A DNA stretch of 64,000 nucleotides from Faecalicatena fissicatena. Lineage in GTDB: Bacteria; Bacillota; Clostridia; Lachnospirales; Lachnospiraceae. The position numbers and the translations under genes are program-made. The notes below the pieces were generated by a model that saw only the letters and a list, made by a program, of their open reading frames with translations, was not told where the DNA came from and did no database searches. Shown piece after piece: positions 34,905 to 43,507 of this stretch (positions within the stretch are counted from its first letter, which is position 1; each line of letters starts with the position of its first letter). The DNA is taken from assembly GCA_001028025.1 (NCBI GenBank), contig LDAQ01000010.1:62001-126000 (forward strand), given 5' to 3'.

Positions 34905-35075
34905 TTTCAGATATTTAAAAATCCTCCGGCTTCCGTGTCCAGAGGATTTATTCCCGCGGGCAACGAGCCAAAGTCAGGTTTGCTTGATCTTGGCGACTGC
35001 CGCGAGGGTCAAATACCTCACACCTTGCTAGGGGGTATTTGACTTGCAGTATTTAAGTATTACCTTTTGGTATAC
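34905..35075 (-). ncRNA. Structured non-coding RNA candidate with its own terminator (6S RNA is one possibility)
   Basis: Between two genes the minus strand holds three successive strong helices. First, TCAAATACC/GGTATTTGA closes a 16-base loop. Second, a long imperfect stem pairs CTCGCGGCAGTCGCCAAG with CTTTGGCTCGTTGCCCGCGG around a loop of about 15 bases. Third, AAATCCTC/GAGGATTT with a run of T is an intrinsic terminator. A promoter-like TTGTAT then TAAATA lies near 35065-35045. No open frame uses it. The long bulged helix is reminiscent of 6S RNA, but I cannot confirm that family; a leader element of the ydcF-like gene is the other option, since the terminator lies only about 20 bp before its start codon. 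Confidence 0.6.
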
Positions 35076-35084
35076 AAATTAAAA

Positions 35085-35600
35085 TTATGCGTTTTTACCG
35101 CAGCATTTTTTATATTTTTTGCCGCTTCCGCACGGACATGGATCATTTCTGCCGACCTTCTTTTCTTTGCGGACAGTTCCTGCCTGTTTTTGCTCGCGGT
35201 ACAGGCGCTTTTTGGTCTCATCATCGAAAATCTTGTCCCACTGCGGAAGTTCATAGAGCCAGTCTGCTTTTGCATCCACCATGTTCATATATAATTTTTC
35301 CGTATCAAAAGCCAGGCTGACTTCTGTGGTCTCTGTCATAGTCTCTATTGGATTAGGCTCCTTCAGGCTGTCATTGATACCATCCAGGAATCCAACCATG
35401 GTCAGGACTTCCTGTCCATATTTTCCTGCCAGCTCTTCTACGGTCCCCTTTACTTCAACATCCGGTGCCTCCAGAAGCTGTCTGTAAATCTCCTTTTCAA
35501 TATTAAAATACTCGCCCCAGAAGTTCTCCAGCTGCTCTCTTGTCAGTTCTTTGTCATAGGCCGTGTCACGCCACTGGTCCAGTAAACATTTTTCACTCAT
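35085..35600 (-). CDS. SEC-C metal-binding-motif protein
   Basis: This 171-residue soluble protein ends in a SEC-C motif, GRNDPCPCGSGKKYKKCCG (C-x-C-x8-CC), the zinc-binding tail also found at the C-terminus of SecA. The first 130 residues are acidic and helical without a motif I know. Such proteins may interact with SecB-like or ribosomal partners; the role is not established. ATG 35600 with AAAAAAGGAGTTATATACA upstream. It appears monocistronic. Confidence 0.87.
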   Translation of the reverse strand: MSEKCLLDQWRDTAYDKELTREQLENFWGEYFNIEKEIYRQLLEAPDVEVKGTVEELAGKYGQEVLTMVGFLDGINDSLKEPNPIETMTETTEVSLAFDTEKLYMNMVDAKADWLYELPQWDKIFDDETKKRLYREQKQAGTVRKEKKVGRNDPCPCGSGKKYKKCCGKNA

Positions 35601-35918
35601 TGTATATAACTCCTTTTTTCAAAATTTCGCTCGTGTTCCCATTATATAACAAAATTTACAGATAGTAAAGAATTTCGTGTGCAAACCTCCGCAAACCTCT
35701 GCAAACCCAAAAAGTATTCTTCAAACTCATATGGTTCAGCCAAAGACCGCAAAATACGGGATATTCCCGACAGTTACAATTGCCTGGATACCCCGTTTTT
35801 CATTCCACTCTGATGCTTTTCGTGAAAAAAGCGCCGCCTGCTGAAATCTTATTTGAAATACGCTTCTGTTTCGCTTATAATAAATCTATCTCATTATGTA
35901 TGATAGAAAGGATTTATT
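35601..35918. other. Intergenic region with an imperfect inverted repeat
   Basis: No gene is seen. An imperfect hairpin on the minus strand (ACGGGGTATCC with GGAATATCCCGT, near 35753-35803) could be a weak terminator. Two near-identical CCTCCGCAAACCTCTGCAAACC units at 35685-35706 form a small direct repeat of the GCAAACCTC type. Confidence 0.45.
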
Positions 35919-36143
35919 ATGAAAAAATCTAAACGTATTTTAGCACTGATCGGTGCCATTCTCCTCATATGTCTATACGGCAGTACATTAATTTTCGCTT
36001 TTGTTGACCGTTCTGCATCTTTAGGCCTGCTGAAAGCTTCCATTGCTGCTACGATATTACTGCCGGTTCTGTTGTATGCTTACACTTTAGTTTATCGCTT
36101 ATCCCAAAAGAAAAAACCGGATGACTCAGATGAGGATCGTTAA
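35919..36143 (+). CDS. Small two-helix membrane protein
   Basis: This 74-residue protein has two hydrophobic helices (residues about 8-27 and 38-60) and a charged tail ending DDSDEDR. ATG 35919 follows GAAAGGATTTATT. A short promoter-like stretch (TATAATAAA near 35876-35884) is upstream. Function unknown; similar small membrane proteins are common in Lachnospiraceae. Confidence 0.75.
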   Translation: MKKSKRILALIGAILLICLYGSTLIFAFVDRSASLGLLKASIAATILLPVLLYAYTLVYRLSQKKKPDDSDEDR

Positions 36144-36147
36144 TCCT

Positions 36148-36309
36148 CTATACGAATAATGTTGCCAGTTCCAGGGCAGCGCTCCATTCTGCTGCTCTTC
36201 TTTTTTGCGGTTCTTTCATGAATTCTGTTCTTCTTTTTTCTTGTCTTCTCTCCAGGTATTCTTCCATCGATATTATCTCTTGAGTTCTTTCAGTATTGCT
36301 CTGACGCAT
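36148..36309 (-). CDS. Small charged protein of unknown function
   Basis: This 53-residue protein (MRQSNTERTQEIISMEEYLE and on) is rich in Arg and Glu and probably helical. ATG 36309 is supported by a very good AAAAGGAGG seven bases upstream; the longer open frame from 36408 lacks a site. It converges with the small membrane protein with only 4 bp between. Function unknown. Confidence 0.7.
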   Translation of the reverse strand: MRQSNTERTQEIISMEEYLERRQEKRRTEFMKEPQKRRAAEWSAALELATLFV

Positions 36310-36533
36310 AAAAATACCTCCTTTTCTTATAAGCCTCAGCCTTATTATTATATGAATACTCACCCGTAAATATGCCAAAATATCTAACCTTGCAGCAGCT
36401 TTAAACATAATTATTTTCAGCTGGCCTGCCGTTATATTTCACCCCTTTTGACATAGTTTCATTTTACTGTCCAAATGTGTCGGAGTTATGGCAGAAATAT
36501 AAAGATTTTATTATCTAATTCTTAATGTAAAAA

Positions 36534-36567
36534 CAGCAGGATTTTATGGTTTCATAAAATCCTGCTG
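36534..36567 (-). terminator. purA terminator
   Basis: CAGCAGGATTTTATG and its exact complement form a 15-bp stem with a four-base loop; GTTTTTAC follows on the minus strand. Confidence 0.8.
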
Positions 36568-36572
36568 AACGA

Positions 36573-37862
36573 TTATTTTATAATCTTATTACGGTAAATA
36601 ATGTCTTCTCTTCCCGGACCATTACTGATCAAAGTGAGCGGATAGCCAATCTCCTTCTCTACAAACTCAATGTAATTTCTGCAATTTTCCGGAAGGTCTT
36701 CGTACTTCCTGATTCCGCGGATATCACATTTCCATCCCGGCAGTGTCTTGAGTACCGGTTTTGCCTTATCGAGCATATGAGTTACTGGGAATTCGGTTGT
36801 CACCTCACCGTTGATTTCGTAGCCTACACATACCGGTATTTCATCCAGGTATCCCAGTACATCCAGTACCGTAAACGCAACATCTGTTGTGCCCTGCATT
36901 CTGCAGCCGTATTTGGAAGCAACACAGTCAAACCATCCCATACGTCTCGGGCGTCCAGTGGTTGCACCGTATTCACCGCCGTCACCGCCGCGGCGTCTCA
37001 GTTCATCCGCCTCTTCACCGAAAATCTCGCTGACAAATGCACCGGCTCCAACCGCGCTGGAATATGCCTTGCACACCGTTATGATCTGTTTGATCTCATA
37101 TGGCGGTATACCTGCACCGATTGCACCGTAGGCCGCCAGTGTGGAAGAAGAAGTTACCATTGGGTATATGCCGTGGTCAGGATCTTTCAATGTCCCCAGC
37201 TGTCCCTCAAGCAGAATGTTCTTTCCTTCTTTGATTGCATTGTACAGATACAGAGATACATCGCACACATATGGCTCAATCATTTCTTTATATTCTTTCA
37301 ATTCCTTATATAAATCGTCAGGATTTATCTGTGGTTTGTGGTATAAATGCTCTAACAGAATATTCTTCTGTTCTGCTACGCGTATAACCTTTTCTTTGAG
37401 CAGGTCATCATCAAACAGCTCGCTTACCTGGAATCCGACTTTTGCATACTTGTCAGAATAAAACGGCGCAATCCCCGACTTTGTAGAGCCAAAAGATTTG
37501 CCTGCAAGTCTCTCCTCCTCATATGCATCGAAATTTTTGTGATAGGACATCACGATCTGTGCTCGGTCGGACACAAGAATCTTCGGTTTCGGAACTCCCT
37601 GGTCGACAATTGACTGGATTTCCTTAAACAGTACAGGAATATCCAAAGCCACACCGTTGCCGATTATGCTGGTTGTATGATTATAAAATACTCCGGATGG
37701 CAGCGTATGCAGTGCAAACTTTCCATAATCATTAATAATTGTATGGCCTGCATTCGCTCCTCCCTGAAAACGGACTATAATATCGGCTTCTTTTCCAAGC
37801 ATATCAGTAATCTTGCCTTTTCCTTCATCGCCCCAGTTAGCACCTACTACTGCTTTTACCAT
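36573..37862 (-). CDS. purA: Adenylosuccinate synthetase
   Basis: PurA makes adenylosuccinate from IMP, aspartate and GTP in AMP synthesis. The 429-residue protein has GANWGDEGKGKITD (P-loop with catalytic Asp), NAGHTI (catalytic His), GSTKSGIAPFYSDKYAK, EGQLGTLKDPDHGIYPMVTSS and TTGRPRRMGWFD. Length is typical. ATG 37862 follows CAGGAGGGTTTGAA. It stands alone with its own terminator. Confidence 0.96.
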   Translation of the reverse strand: MVKAVVGANWGDEGKGKITDMLGKEADIIVRFQGGANAGHTIINDYGKFALHTLPSGVFYNHTTSIIGNGVALDIPVLFKEIQSIVDQGVPKPKILVSDRAQIVMSYHKNFDAYEEERLAGKSFGSTKSGIAPFYSDKYAKVGFQVSELFDDDLLKEKVIRVAEQKNILLEHLYHKPQINPDDLYKELKEYKEMIEPYVCDVSLYLYNAIKEGKNILLEGQLGTLKDPDHGIYPMVTSSSTLAAYGAIGAGIPPYEIKQIITVCKAYSSAVGAGAFVSEIFGEEADELRRRGGDGGEYGATTGRPRRMGWFDCVASKYGCRMQGTTDVAFTVLDVLGYLDEIPVCVGYEINGEVTTEFPVTHMLDKAKPVLKTLPGWKCDIRGIRKYEDLPENCRNYIEFVEKEIGYPLTLISNGPGREDIIYRNKIIK

Positions 37863-37988
37863 TTCAAACCCTCCTGTGTATTTTACTTATAAGTCTCCAT
37901 TAGCAGCTCTTATAAATGAACCACCTTATGAATTATACTATATTTTTCCCAATATGTAAATTATTATTTTACTGGAGAAGGTCACTTC

Positions 37989-38008
37989 AAAGGGGTCAGA
38001 CCCCTTTT
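37989..38008. repeat. GGGGTCAGACCCC palindrome, short copy
   Basis: AAAGGGGTCAGACCCCTTTT is palindromic except for the centre. The same GGGGTCAGACCCC core occurs twice in the 66-bp palindrome at 43421-43486. It sits 15 bp after the cardiolipin synthase stop codon and may act as a terminator. Confidence 0.75.
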
Positions 38009-38022
38009 CTCGCGTTAAAGTG

Positions 38023-39582
38023 TTACATCAGTGGAGCAATCAATCTCAGCACTCTCCCGCATATTAACATAATGGGACTGATCTTTTTCAGGTCTGTCAC
38101 AGAGACTCTCTGGCACTTTTCCAGGGTTTTCTGAAAGTCGTTTTCTATGTCTCTGACTACCGGATTGTTGTAGATAAAGACACCGCATTCGAAATGCAGG
38201 TAAAGACTGCGGTAGTCCAGGTTGATAGTTCCTACGGTTGCTGTGTCATCATCCGAGACGAAAATCTTCGCATGTACGAATCCAGGGGTGAATTCATAGA
38301 TCTGTACACCGGCCTCAATCAGTTCACGATAGTATGTCTTGGCTACTGCAAATGCATACCATTTATCGGGAATATGCGGCATAATGATGCATACTTCTAT
38401 CCCGCTTTTTGCCGCACGTGTCAGTGTATCCAGCATTTCATTGTCCAAAATAAGATAGGGGGTCATGATATGCACGTATTTCTTCGCATGGTTCAGAATA
38501 TGGAAATACACCTCTTCCCCCACATCCTCGTTGTCGTACGGACTGTCACCATATGGGATCATAAATCCCAGTTCACGGTGCAGCTCTTCTGACATGGGCG
38601 TTACAAACCGGTCATACGGATCCGGCTTAAATTCGGTCACATTCCACATCTGGAGAAACAGCATTGTAAGGCTCTGCACTGCATCGCCTTCCAGCATCAC
38701 TGCTGTATCCTTCCAGTATCCGAAACGGACTTTCCGGTTGATATATTCGTCTCCCAGATTGATGCCTCCGGTAAATCCGACTTTTCCGTCTATAACACAG
38801 ATCTTACGGTGATCCCGGTTGTTCTGGGTGGTAGACAGCACCGGCCGTATGGGACTGAACATCTTGCATTTAATCCCGTACTTCTGTATGGTTTTAGGAT
38901 AGTTATAGGGAAGCAGGGAAATGCTGCACATTCCGTCATACATAAAGCGTACCTCTACGCCCTCTTGTACTTTGCGCTTCAGGACGTCCAGGATCGTATC
39001 CCACATATATCCCTCTTCCACAATAAAGTATTCCATAAATATAAAATTCTCTGCTTTTTCCAGCTGTTTTATCAAAACAGAAAACTTCTCTTCCCCACAT
39101 GCAAAATAAACTGCCTTTGTATTTCTGTATGTGGGAAATCCCACCTGATATTTCATATAATGGGCAAGGTTCGCACTCGCGGGCTTGCTCAGGCGCAGAT
39201 CATCGATGATCTCCTGTTTCTGTTCCATATACTGCCAGGTATCCAGCTTCAGCCTGCCAAGACGCTTACCGATATATCTGGTGCCGAGCTGGGATTTGAC
39301 ATAGAGATAAAAAAGACAGCCGAACACCGGGGAAATCAGGATCAAAAGCACCCAGGTCATATTAAACGCCGGATTTCCTCTTTGATTGATAATGTATACA
39401 ACGATAACGGCACCCAATATATTCATTGCGCCGTAGACATATACAACATAGTCCGTCAGATACGTAGCCAATCCAAGCATCAGCAGGAGCTGTACCACTA
39501 CAAGCAGCAGAATCAGCGCAGTTCGGCTGAATACAACGCTGAGCACGCCCTTCTTCGCCTTTTTTGCAGTTCTATTTTCCAT
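38023..39582 (-). CDS. cls: Cardiolipin synthase (phospholipase D family)
   Basis: This 519-residue membrane enzyme joins phosphatidylglycerol molecules to cardiolipin. Two N-terminal hydrophobic segments (residues about 15-60) and a third near 75-92 anchor it. Two HKD motifs are present: HRKICVIDGKVGFTGGINLGD and HAKIFVSDDDTATVGTINLD. Length is typical. The start ATG 39582 has only a weak site (TAAAGAAAT). No operon partner. Confidence 0.93.
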   Translation of the reverse strand: MENRTAKKAKKGVLSVVFSRTALILLLVVVQLLLMLGLATYLTDYVVYVYGAMNILGAVIVVYIINQRGNPAFNMTWVLLILISPVFGCLFYLYVKSQLGTRYIGKRLGRLKLDTWQYMEQKQEIIDDLRLSKPASANLAHYMKYQVGFPTYRNTKAVYFACGEEKFSVLIKQLEKAENFIFMEYFIVEEGYMWDTILDVLKRKVQEGVEVRFMYDGMCSISLLPYNYPKTIQKYGIKCKMFSPIRPVLSTTQNNRDHRKICVIDGKVGFTGGINLGDEYINRKVRFGYWKDTAVMLEGDAVQSLTMLFLQMWNVTEFKPDPYDRFVTPMSEELHRELGFMIPYGDSPYDNEDVGEEVYFHILNHAKKYVHIMTPYLILDNEMLDTLTRAAKSGIEVCIIMPHIPDKWYAFAVAKTYYRELIEAGVQIYEFTPGFVHAKIFVSDDDTATVGTINLDYRSLYLHFECGVFIYNNPVVRDIENDFQKTLEKCQRVSVTDLKKISPIMLICGRVLRLIAPLM

Positions 39583-39802
39583 ATTTCTTTACACACACTC
39601 CTCAATTCTCGTTATATTTCAATAGTTTATCATATTTTTCAGTATATTAGTAGCTTAATTTTACCGTTCTCCCCCGCCGGGCGTGCACAGTAACACTTAA
39701 TTCGTATAGTTTATTTTTGAGTACATTGTTGTAATTGTGTCCAAAAAGTATTACAATAGAAAATGAGTTTAGTTATTATCCCATAGAAAGGAGACTTATA
39801 CA

Positions 39803-40090
39803 TTGAAAAAGTTTTTAAAATGGTTCATAAGTCTTGCAGCTATTGGTTCTGCAATTGGCCTTATCATAGCTTATTTCTGTAAGGGCAGATGCTGTGACGG
39901 TTGCTGTGATGACAGCCAGGACTGTACAGAAGAGGATGATTTTGACTTAGACAGCGATTTGGAGCCCGTTCCCGACAGGGAATATGTTCCGCTGAACAGA
40001 ACATCTGATGCTGCTTCCGACAGTAAAGCGGAAGGAACTGACAAGGAAGAAGAAGGGTCTGCCGAAGCTCCTGTCGAAGAAAAAGAATAG
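39803..40090 (+). CDS. Small membrane-anchored, cysteine-rich and acidic protein
   Basis: This 95-residue protein has one N-terminal membrane segment (KKFLKWFISLAAIGSAIGLI and on), then a short cysteine cluster, CKGRCCDGCCDDSQDC, and a strongly acidic tail. It would sit with its tail on one face of the membrane; the cysteine cluster may bind metal. The start is TTG 39803, eight bases after AAAGGAGA. The function is unknown. It is expressed as a single gene with its own terminator. Confidence 0.78.
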   Translation: MKKFLKWFISLAAIGSAIGLIIAYFCKGRCCDGCCDDSQDCTEEDDFDLDSDLEPVPDREYVPLNRTSDAASDSKAEGTDKEEEGSAEAPVEEKE

Positions 40091-40103
40091 ATTTTATATC
40101 TCA

Positions 40104-40139
40104 CAGAACCTGAACTGTTCAGGTTCTGTTTTTCTTTTT
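40104..40139 (+). terminator. Intrinsic terminator
   Basis: CAGAACCTGAA/TTCAGGTTCTG with a short loop, followed by TTTTTCTTTTT on the plus strand. Confidence 0.88.
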
Positions 40140-40140
40140 A

Positions 40141-41538
40141 CTATTTCCACGCTTCATCCAGAATCCCGACTGCCTCCTGTATCTTCTCTTCATTCATATT
40201 GGCATATCCCAACAGTATCGTCGCCTGTTTTTTCTCCTGCGGCTCTATAAAATATTCCGTCAGCCCGTAGACCTTAACTCCCTTATTCTCTGCCCGCGTC
40301 ATCAGCTCTTCTTCCGTCATATTGTTATGAAAATGCAGCAGCAGATGCACGCCTGCATTTTCCCCGGAAATCTCACAGCGGTCCTGAAGACTTTTCAGGC
40401 AGCCCAGCAGAGTGTCGTGCCTGCTCTTATACAGGGCCCTTGTTTTATTGAGATGACGTTCATAGTACCCTTCTTCGATAAATTTCTGCAGGATCAGCTG
40501 ATCCACCTTTGAAACCGTAGAATTCAGGAAGCTGCTTTTCTCCTGATACAAAGCCAGCATAGACTTTGGTAGCACCATATAGCTCATACGAATGGCCGGT
40601 GCAATGGACTTCGAAAATGTCCCCATGTATATCACTTTATCACGGCTGTCATAGCCCTGCAGCGCCGGGATCGGCTTGCCTTTATAGCGGAATTCACTGT
40701 CGTAATCATCCTCTATAATATAACGGCCTTCCTGTTCATTGGCCCATTTCAGAAGTGACAGCCTTCGTTTGATCGGCATCACAATTCCAAGTGGGTACTG
40801 ATGGGAAGGCATCACAAAAGCAATATCCGCTTTTGATTCCGTCAGCTTTGTGATTTCCATCCCTTTAGCATCCATATCCACCGTGCAGACCTCATAAGAA
40901 AGGTTCTTAAACAGCCGGTATGCCTGTTTGTAAGTAGGGTTTTCAAGTGCTACCTTGTGCCCGTGGCCGATGACTGTGGTCAGAAGCATCAGAAGATAAT
41001 CATTTCCCGCCCCCACGATGATCTGTTCCGGCTGGCAGTTCACGCCCCTTGCCTGATGCAGATAATCACATATGGCCCCCCGAAGTCCATATTCCCCCTG
41101 TGGTTCCCCGAGGCGGAACATTTCCGCCCGGTCATCCATCAGGCAGTCCCTGGACAGCTTTCTCCATGCATTGTAAGGGAAACTTTTCAGATCAACGCCA
41201 TTTGGCGTAAAATCATATAAATATTTTTTTTCCTCCCGCACCGGCCCTTCCTGGATTTTCCTGGGGCTCTGCATTAACTGATACAGTTCTTCAATCTGCG
41301 CCACAAAAAATCCCCGATAAGGCTCCGCCTCCACATATCCCTCCGAAAGCAGCTGCTCATAGGCCAGTTCCACTGTGCTCCGGCTCACTTCCAGATAACG
41401 GCTCAACGCACGGGTGGAAGGCAGTTTTTCCCCGCTCTGGATCCTGCCGCTTTGTATATCTTTTTTAATATAGTTATAAATCTGCTCATACAGCGGGATA
41501 TTTGATTTACTCTGAAGGTTTATCGTCAATTCATTCAT
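40141..41538 (-). CDS. MocR/GabR-type transcriptional regulator (GntR-aminotransferase fusion)
   Basis: This 465-residue protein fuses an N-terminal GntR winged helix (residues about 10-80; SGEKLPSTRALSRYLEVSRS) to a class I aminotransferase-like domain (about 110-460). The PLP-binding region YMGTFSKSIAPAIRMSYMVLP retains the lysine; IEDDYDSEFRYKG holds the Asp that contacts the pyridine ring. Such MocR proteins sense PLP or amino compounds and control PLP, GABA or peptide genes. The nearest divergent gene is not PLP-related, so the target is unknown. Start at 41538 has no strong ribosome binding site. Confidence 0.92.
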   Translation of the reverse strand: MNELTINLQSKSNIPLYEQIYNYIKKDIQSGRIQSGEKLPSTRALSRYLEVSRSTVELAYEQLLSEGYVEAEPYRGFFVAQIEELYQLMQSPRKIQEGPVREEKKYLYDFTPNGVDLKSFPYNAWRKLSRDCLMDDRAEMFRLGEPQGEYGLRGAICDYLHQARGVNCQPEQIIVGAGNDYLLMLLTTVIGHGHKVALENPTYKQAYRLFKNLSYEVCTVDMDAKGMEITKLTESKADIAFVMPSHQYPLGIVMPIKRRLSLLKWANEQEGRYIIEDDYDSEFRYKGKPIPALQGYDSRDKVIYMGTFSKSIAPAIRMSYMVLPKSMLALYQEKSSFLNSTVSKVDQLILQKFIEEGYYERHLNKTRALYKSRHDTLLGCLKSLQDRCEISGENAGVHLLLHFHNNMTEEELMTRAENKGVKVYGLTEYFIEPQEKKQATILLGYANMNEEKIQEAVGILDEAWK

Positions 41539-41582
41539 TCCACGTTCTCCAACATCCCGGAATGCCCGGAACTCTCAATTGT

Positions 41583-41619
41583 CAAAGGGACAGGTCCGCT
41601 TAAAAGACCTGCCCCTTTG
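41583..41619 (-). terminator. glnS terminator
   Basis: CAAAGGGGCAGGTC and GACCTGTCCCTTTG on the minus strand form a 14-bp stem with one G-U pair, 5 bp after the glnS stop. Confidence 0.65.
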
Positions 41620-41623
41620 TTGT

Positions 41624-43291
41624 TTATTTTGGTAATCGAAACGAGCTTTTCAGTGATACTATACGGTTAAATACCAGTGCCTCCGGGTTGGAGTCTTTGG
41701 CATCTATGCAGAAGTAGCCGTTTCTGACAAACTGGAAACTGTCGTAAGGCGCCGCGTCATCAAAGCTTGGCTCCACAAAACAGTCTTTTAAAATAGTAAG
41801 GGAATTTGGATTCAGGTTCAGTGACCCATCTTCCTTATTATACACTCCCTTCTCCTCATCTACCAGGTTCTCATAGAGCCTTACTTCGGCTTTTACCGCG
41901 TAAGGAGCCGGTACCCAGTGGATTGTTCCTTTGACTTTTCTTCCGGTAAAACCGCTGCCGCATTTTGTCTCCGGATCATAGGTGCAGTGAACTTCTGTAA
42001 TATTTCCATTTTCATCTTTTACAAAGCTCTCACACTTAACGAAATATGCATGCATCAGGCGGACTTCATTTCCCGGGAAAAGCCGGAAATACTTCTTTGG
42101 AGGCTCTTCCATAAAGTCTTCTCTTTCGATATAGAGTTCTCTGCAGAACGGTACTTTTCTGTTTCCAAGCTCCTCGTTTTCCAAGTTGTTTGCCACATCC
42201 AGGTATTCAACCTCTCCTTCCGGGTAGTTGTCGATAACCAGTTTGATCGGATCCAGTACAGCCATCATACGAGGCTTTTTCATCTTGAGGTCCTCCCGAA
42301 TGCAGTACTCCAGCATCGCGTAGTCCACAGAGCTCTGGCTCTTGGAAACACCGCACATTTCAATAAACATTTTGAGGGATTCAGGAGTAAATCCTCTTCT
42401 GCGCAATGCTGCAATTGACACAAGACGCGGATCATCCCATCCGTCCACAATGCCGTCCTCCACAAGTTTCTTGATATAGCGCTTGCCTGTCACGACATTT
42501 GTGAGGTATAACTTTGCAAACTCAATCTGTCTCGGGGGCTGTTCAAATTCACACTCACTTACCACCCATTCATACAGCGGGCGGTGATCCTCAAACTCCA
42601 GCGTACAGATGGAATGTGTGATGCCTTCTATCGCATCCTCCAGCGGATGTGCATAGTCATACATCGGGTAAATGCACCATTTGTCGCCTGTGTTATGATG
42701 GCTCATACGGGCAACACGGTAGATAATCGGATCCCTCATATTAATATTCGGGGATGACATATCAATCTTAGCACGGAGAACCTTTTCCCCATCCCCATAC
42801 TTTCCGTCCTTCATATTCTGGAATAATTCCAGATTCTCTTCCACTGTACGGTTCCTGTAAGGGCTTTCCTTGCCTGGTTCCGTCAGAGTTCCTCTGTATT
42901 CGCGGATCTCTTCTGCTGTAAGGTCACAGACATATGCTTTTCCCTTTTTAATCAGCTTAACAGCATACTCATACATCTGGTCAAAATAATCGGAAGCAAA
43001 ATACAGGTGATCCTTCCAGTCCGCCCCCAGCCACTTAATATCTTCCTTAATAGAATCTACAAATTCAATCTTTTCCTTTGTAGGATTGGTATCGTCAAAA
43101 CGCATGTTAAACTGTCCGCCATACTCCTGAGCCAGGCCGTAATTCAAAAGAATAGACTTGGCATGTCCTATATGCAGGTAACCATTCGGCTCCGGTGGAA
43201 ATCTTGTGCACACATGGTCATATACGCCCTCGGCCAGGTCCTTATCTATCTCCTGCTCAATAAAATTCTTTGAAACTGTCTCGTTTTCCAT
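41624..43291 (-). CDS. glnS: Glutaminyl-tRNA synthetase
   Basis: GlnRS joins glutamine to tRNA-Gln. The 555-residue class I synthetase has the HIGH motif in GYLHIGHAKSILLNYGLA, the KMSKS-like GVSKSQSS, and the GlnRS/GluRS-type core FDDTNPTKEK. The C-terminal anticodon-binding beta-barrels follow (residues about 340-550). The start is ATG 43291 after TTGAGGAGG. Many Firmicutes charge tRNA-Gln by the GatCAB route instead; a GlnRS in Clostridia is usually seen as acquired by transfer. Confidence 0.95.
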   Translation of the reverse strand: MENETVSKNFIEQEIDKDLAEGVYDHVCTRFPPEPNGYLHIGHAKSILLNYGLAQEYGGQFNMRFDDTNPTKEKIEFVDSIKEDIKWLGADWKDHLYFASDYFDQMYEYAVKLIKKGKAYVCDLTAEEIREYRGTLTEPGKESPYRNRTVEENLELFQNMKDGKYGDGEKVLRAKIDMSSPNINMRDPIIYRVARMSHHNTGDKWCIYPMYDYAHPLEDAIEGITHSICTLEFEDHRPLYEWVVSECEFEQPPRQIEFAKLYLTNVVTGKRYIKKLVEDGIVDGWDDPRLVSIAALRRRGFTPESLKMFIEMCGVSKSQSSVDYAMLEYCIREDLKMKKPRMMAVLDPIKLVIDNYPEGEVEYLDVANNLENEELGNRKVPFCRELYIEREDFMEEPPKKYFRLFPGNEVRLMHAYFVKCESFVKDENGNITEVHCTYDPETKCGSGFTGRKVKGTIHWVPAPYAVKAEVRLYENLVDEEKGVYNKEDGSLNLNPNSLTILKDCFVEPSFDDAAPYDSFQFVRNGYFCIDAKDSNPEALVFNRIVSLKSSFRLPK

Positions 43292-43420
43292 AGTTTCCTC
43301 CTCAAGTAGTAACATTCTGCCAATTATCTTACCATAAAATGTATACAACGACAAGGACTGCTGCGCAATATTTTCATTTCACTTTGTGCTAAAATATGAT
43401 ATACTGTTATGGTTTAAAGC

Positions 43421-43486
43421 GAAAAAGGAGAGCAAGGGGGTCAGACCCCTCTGCAGAGGGGTCTGACCCCCTTGCTCTCCTTTTTC
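43421..43486. repeat. Perfect 66-bp palindrome with GGGGTCAGACCCC cores
   Basis: Positions 43421-43486 read the same on both strands with no loop and no mismatch, centred on CTGCAG. Each half contains GGGGTCAGACCCC, the core that also occurs at 37989-38008. It lies between the glnS start region and the NSS gene, 22 bp before the latter's ATG. Such motifs are typical of REP-like palindromes moved by RAYT (REP-associated) transposases, though none is seen here. As RNA it would form a stem of up to about 31 bp just ahead of the NSS gene. Confidence 0.9.
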
Positions 43487-43507
43487 TGATAATTTGGGAG
43501 GTTGTTT

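Noticed and set aside
38809..39693. A 294-codon plus-strand open frame
   Set aside because: It is antisense to the clearly recognised cardiolipin synthase gene and has no start signal.
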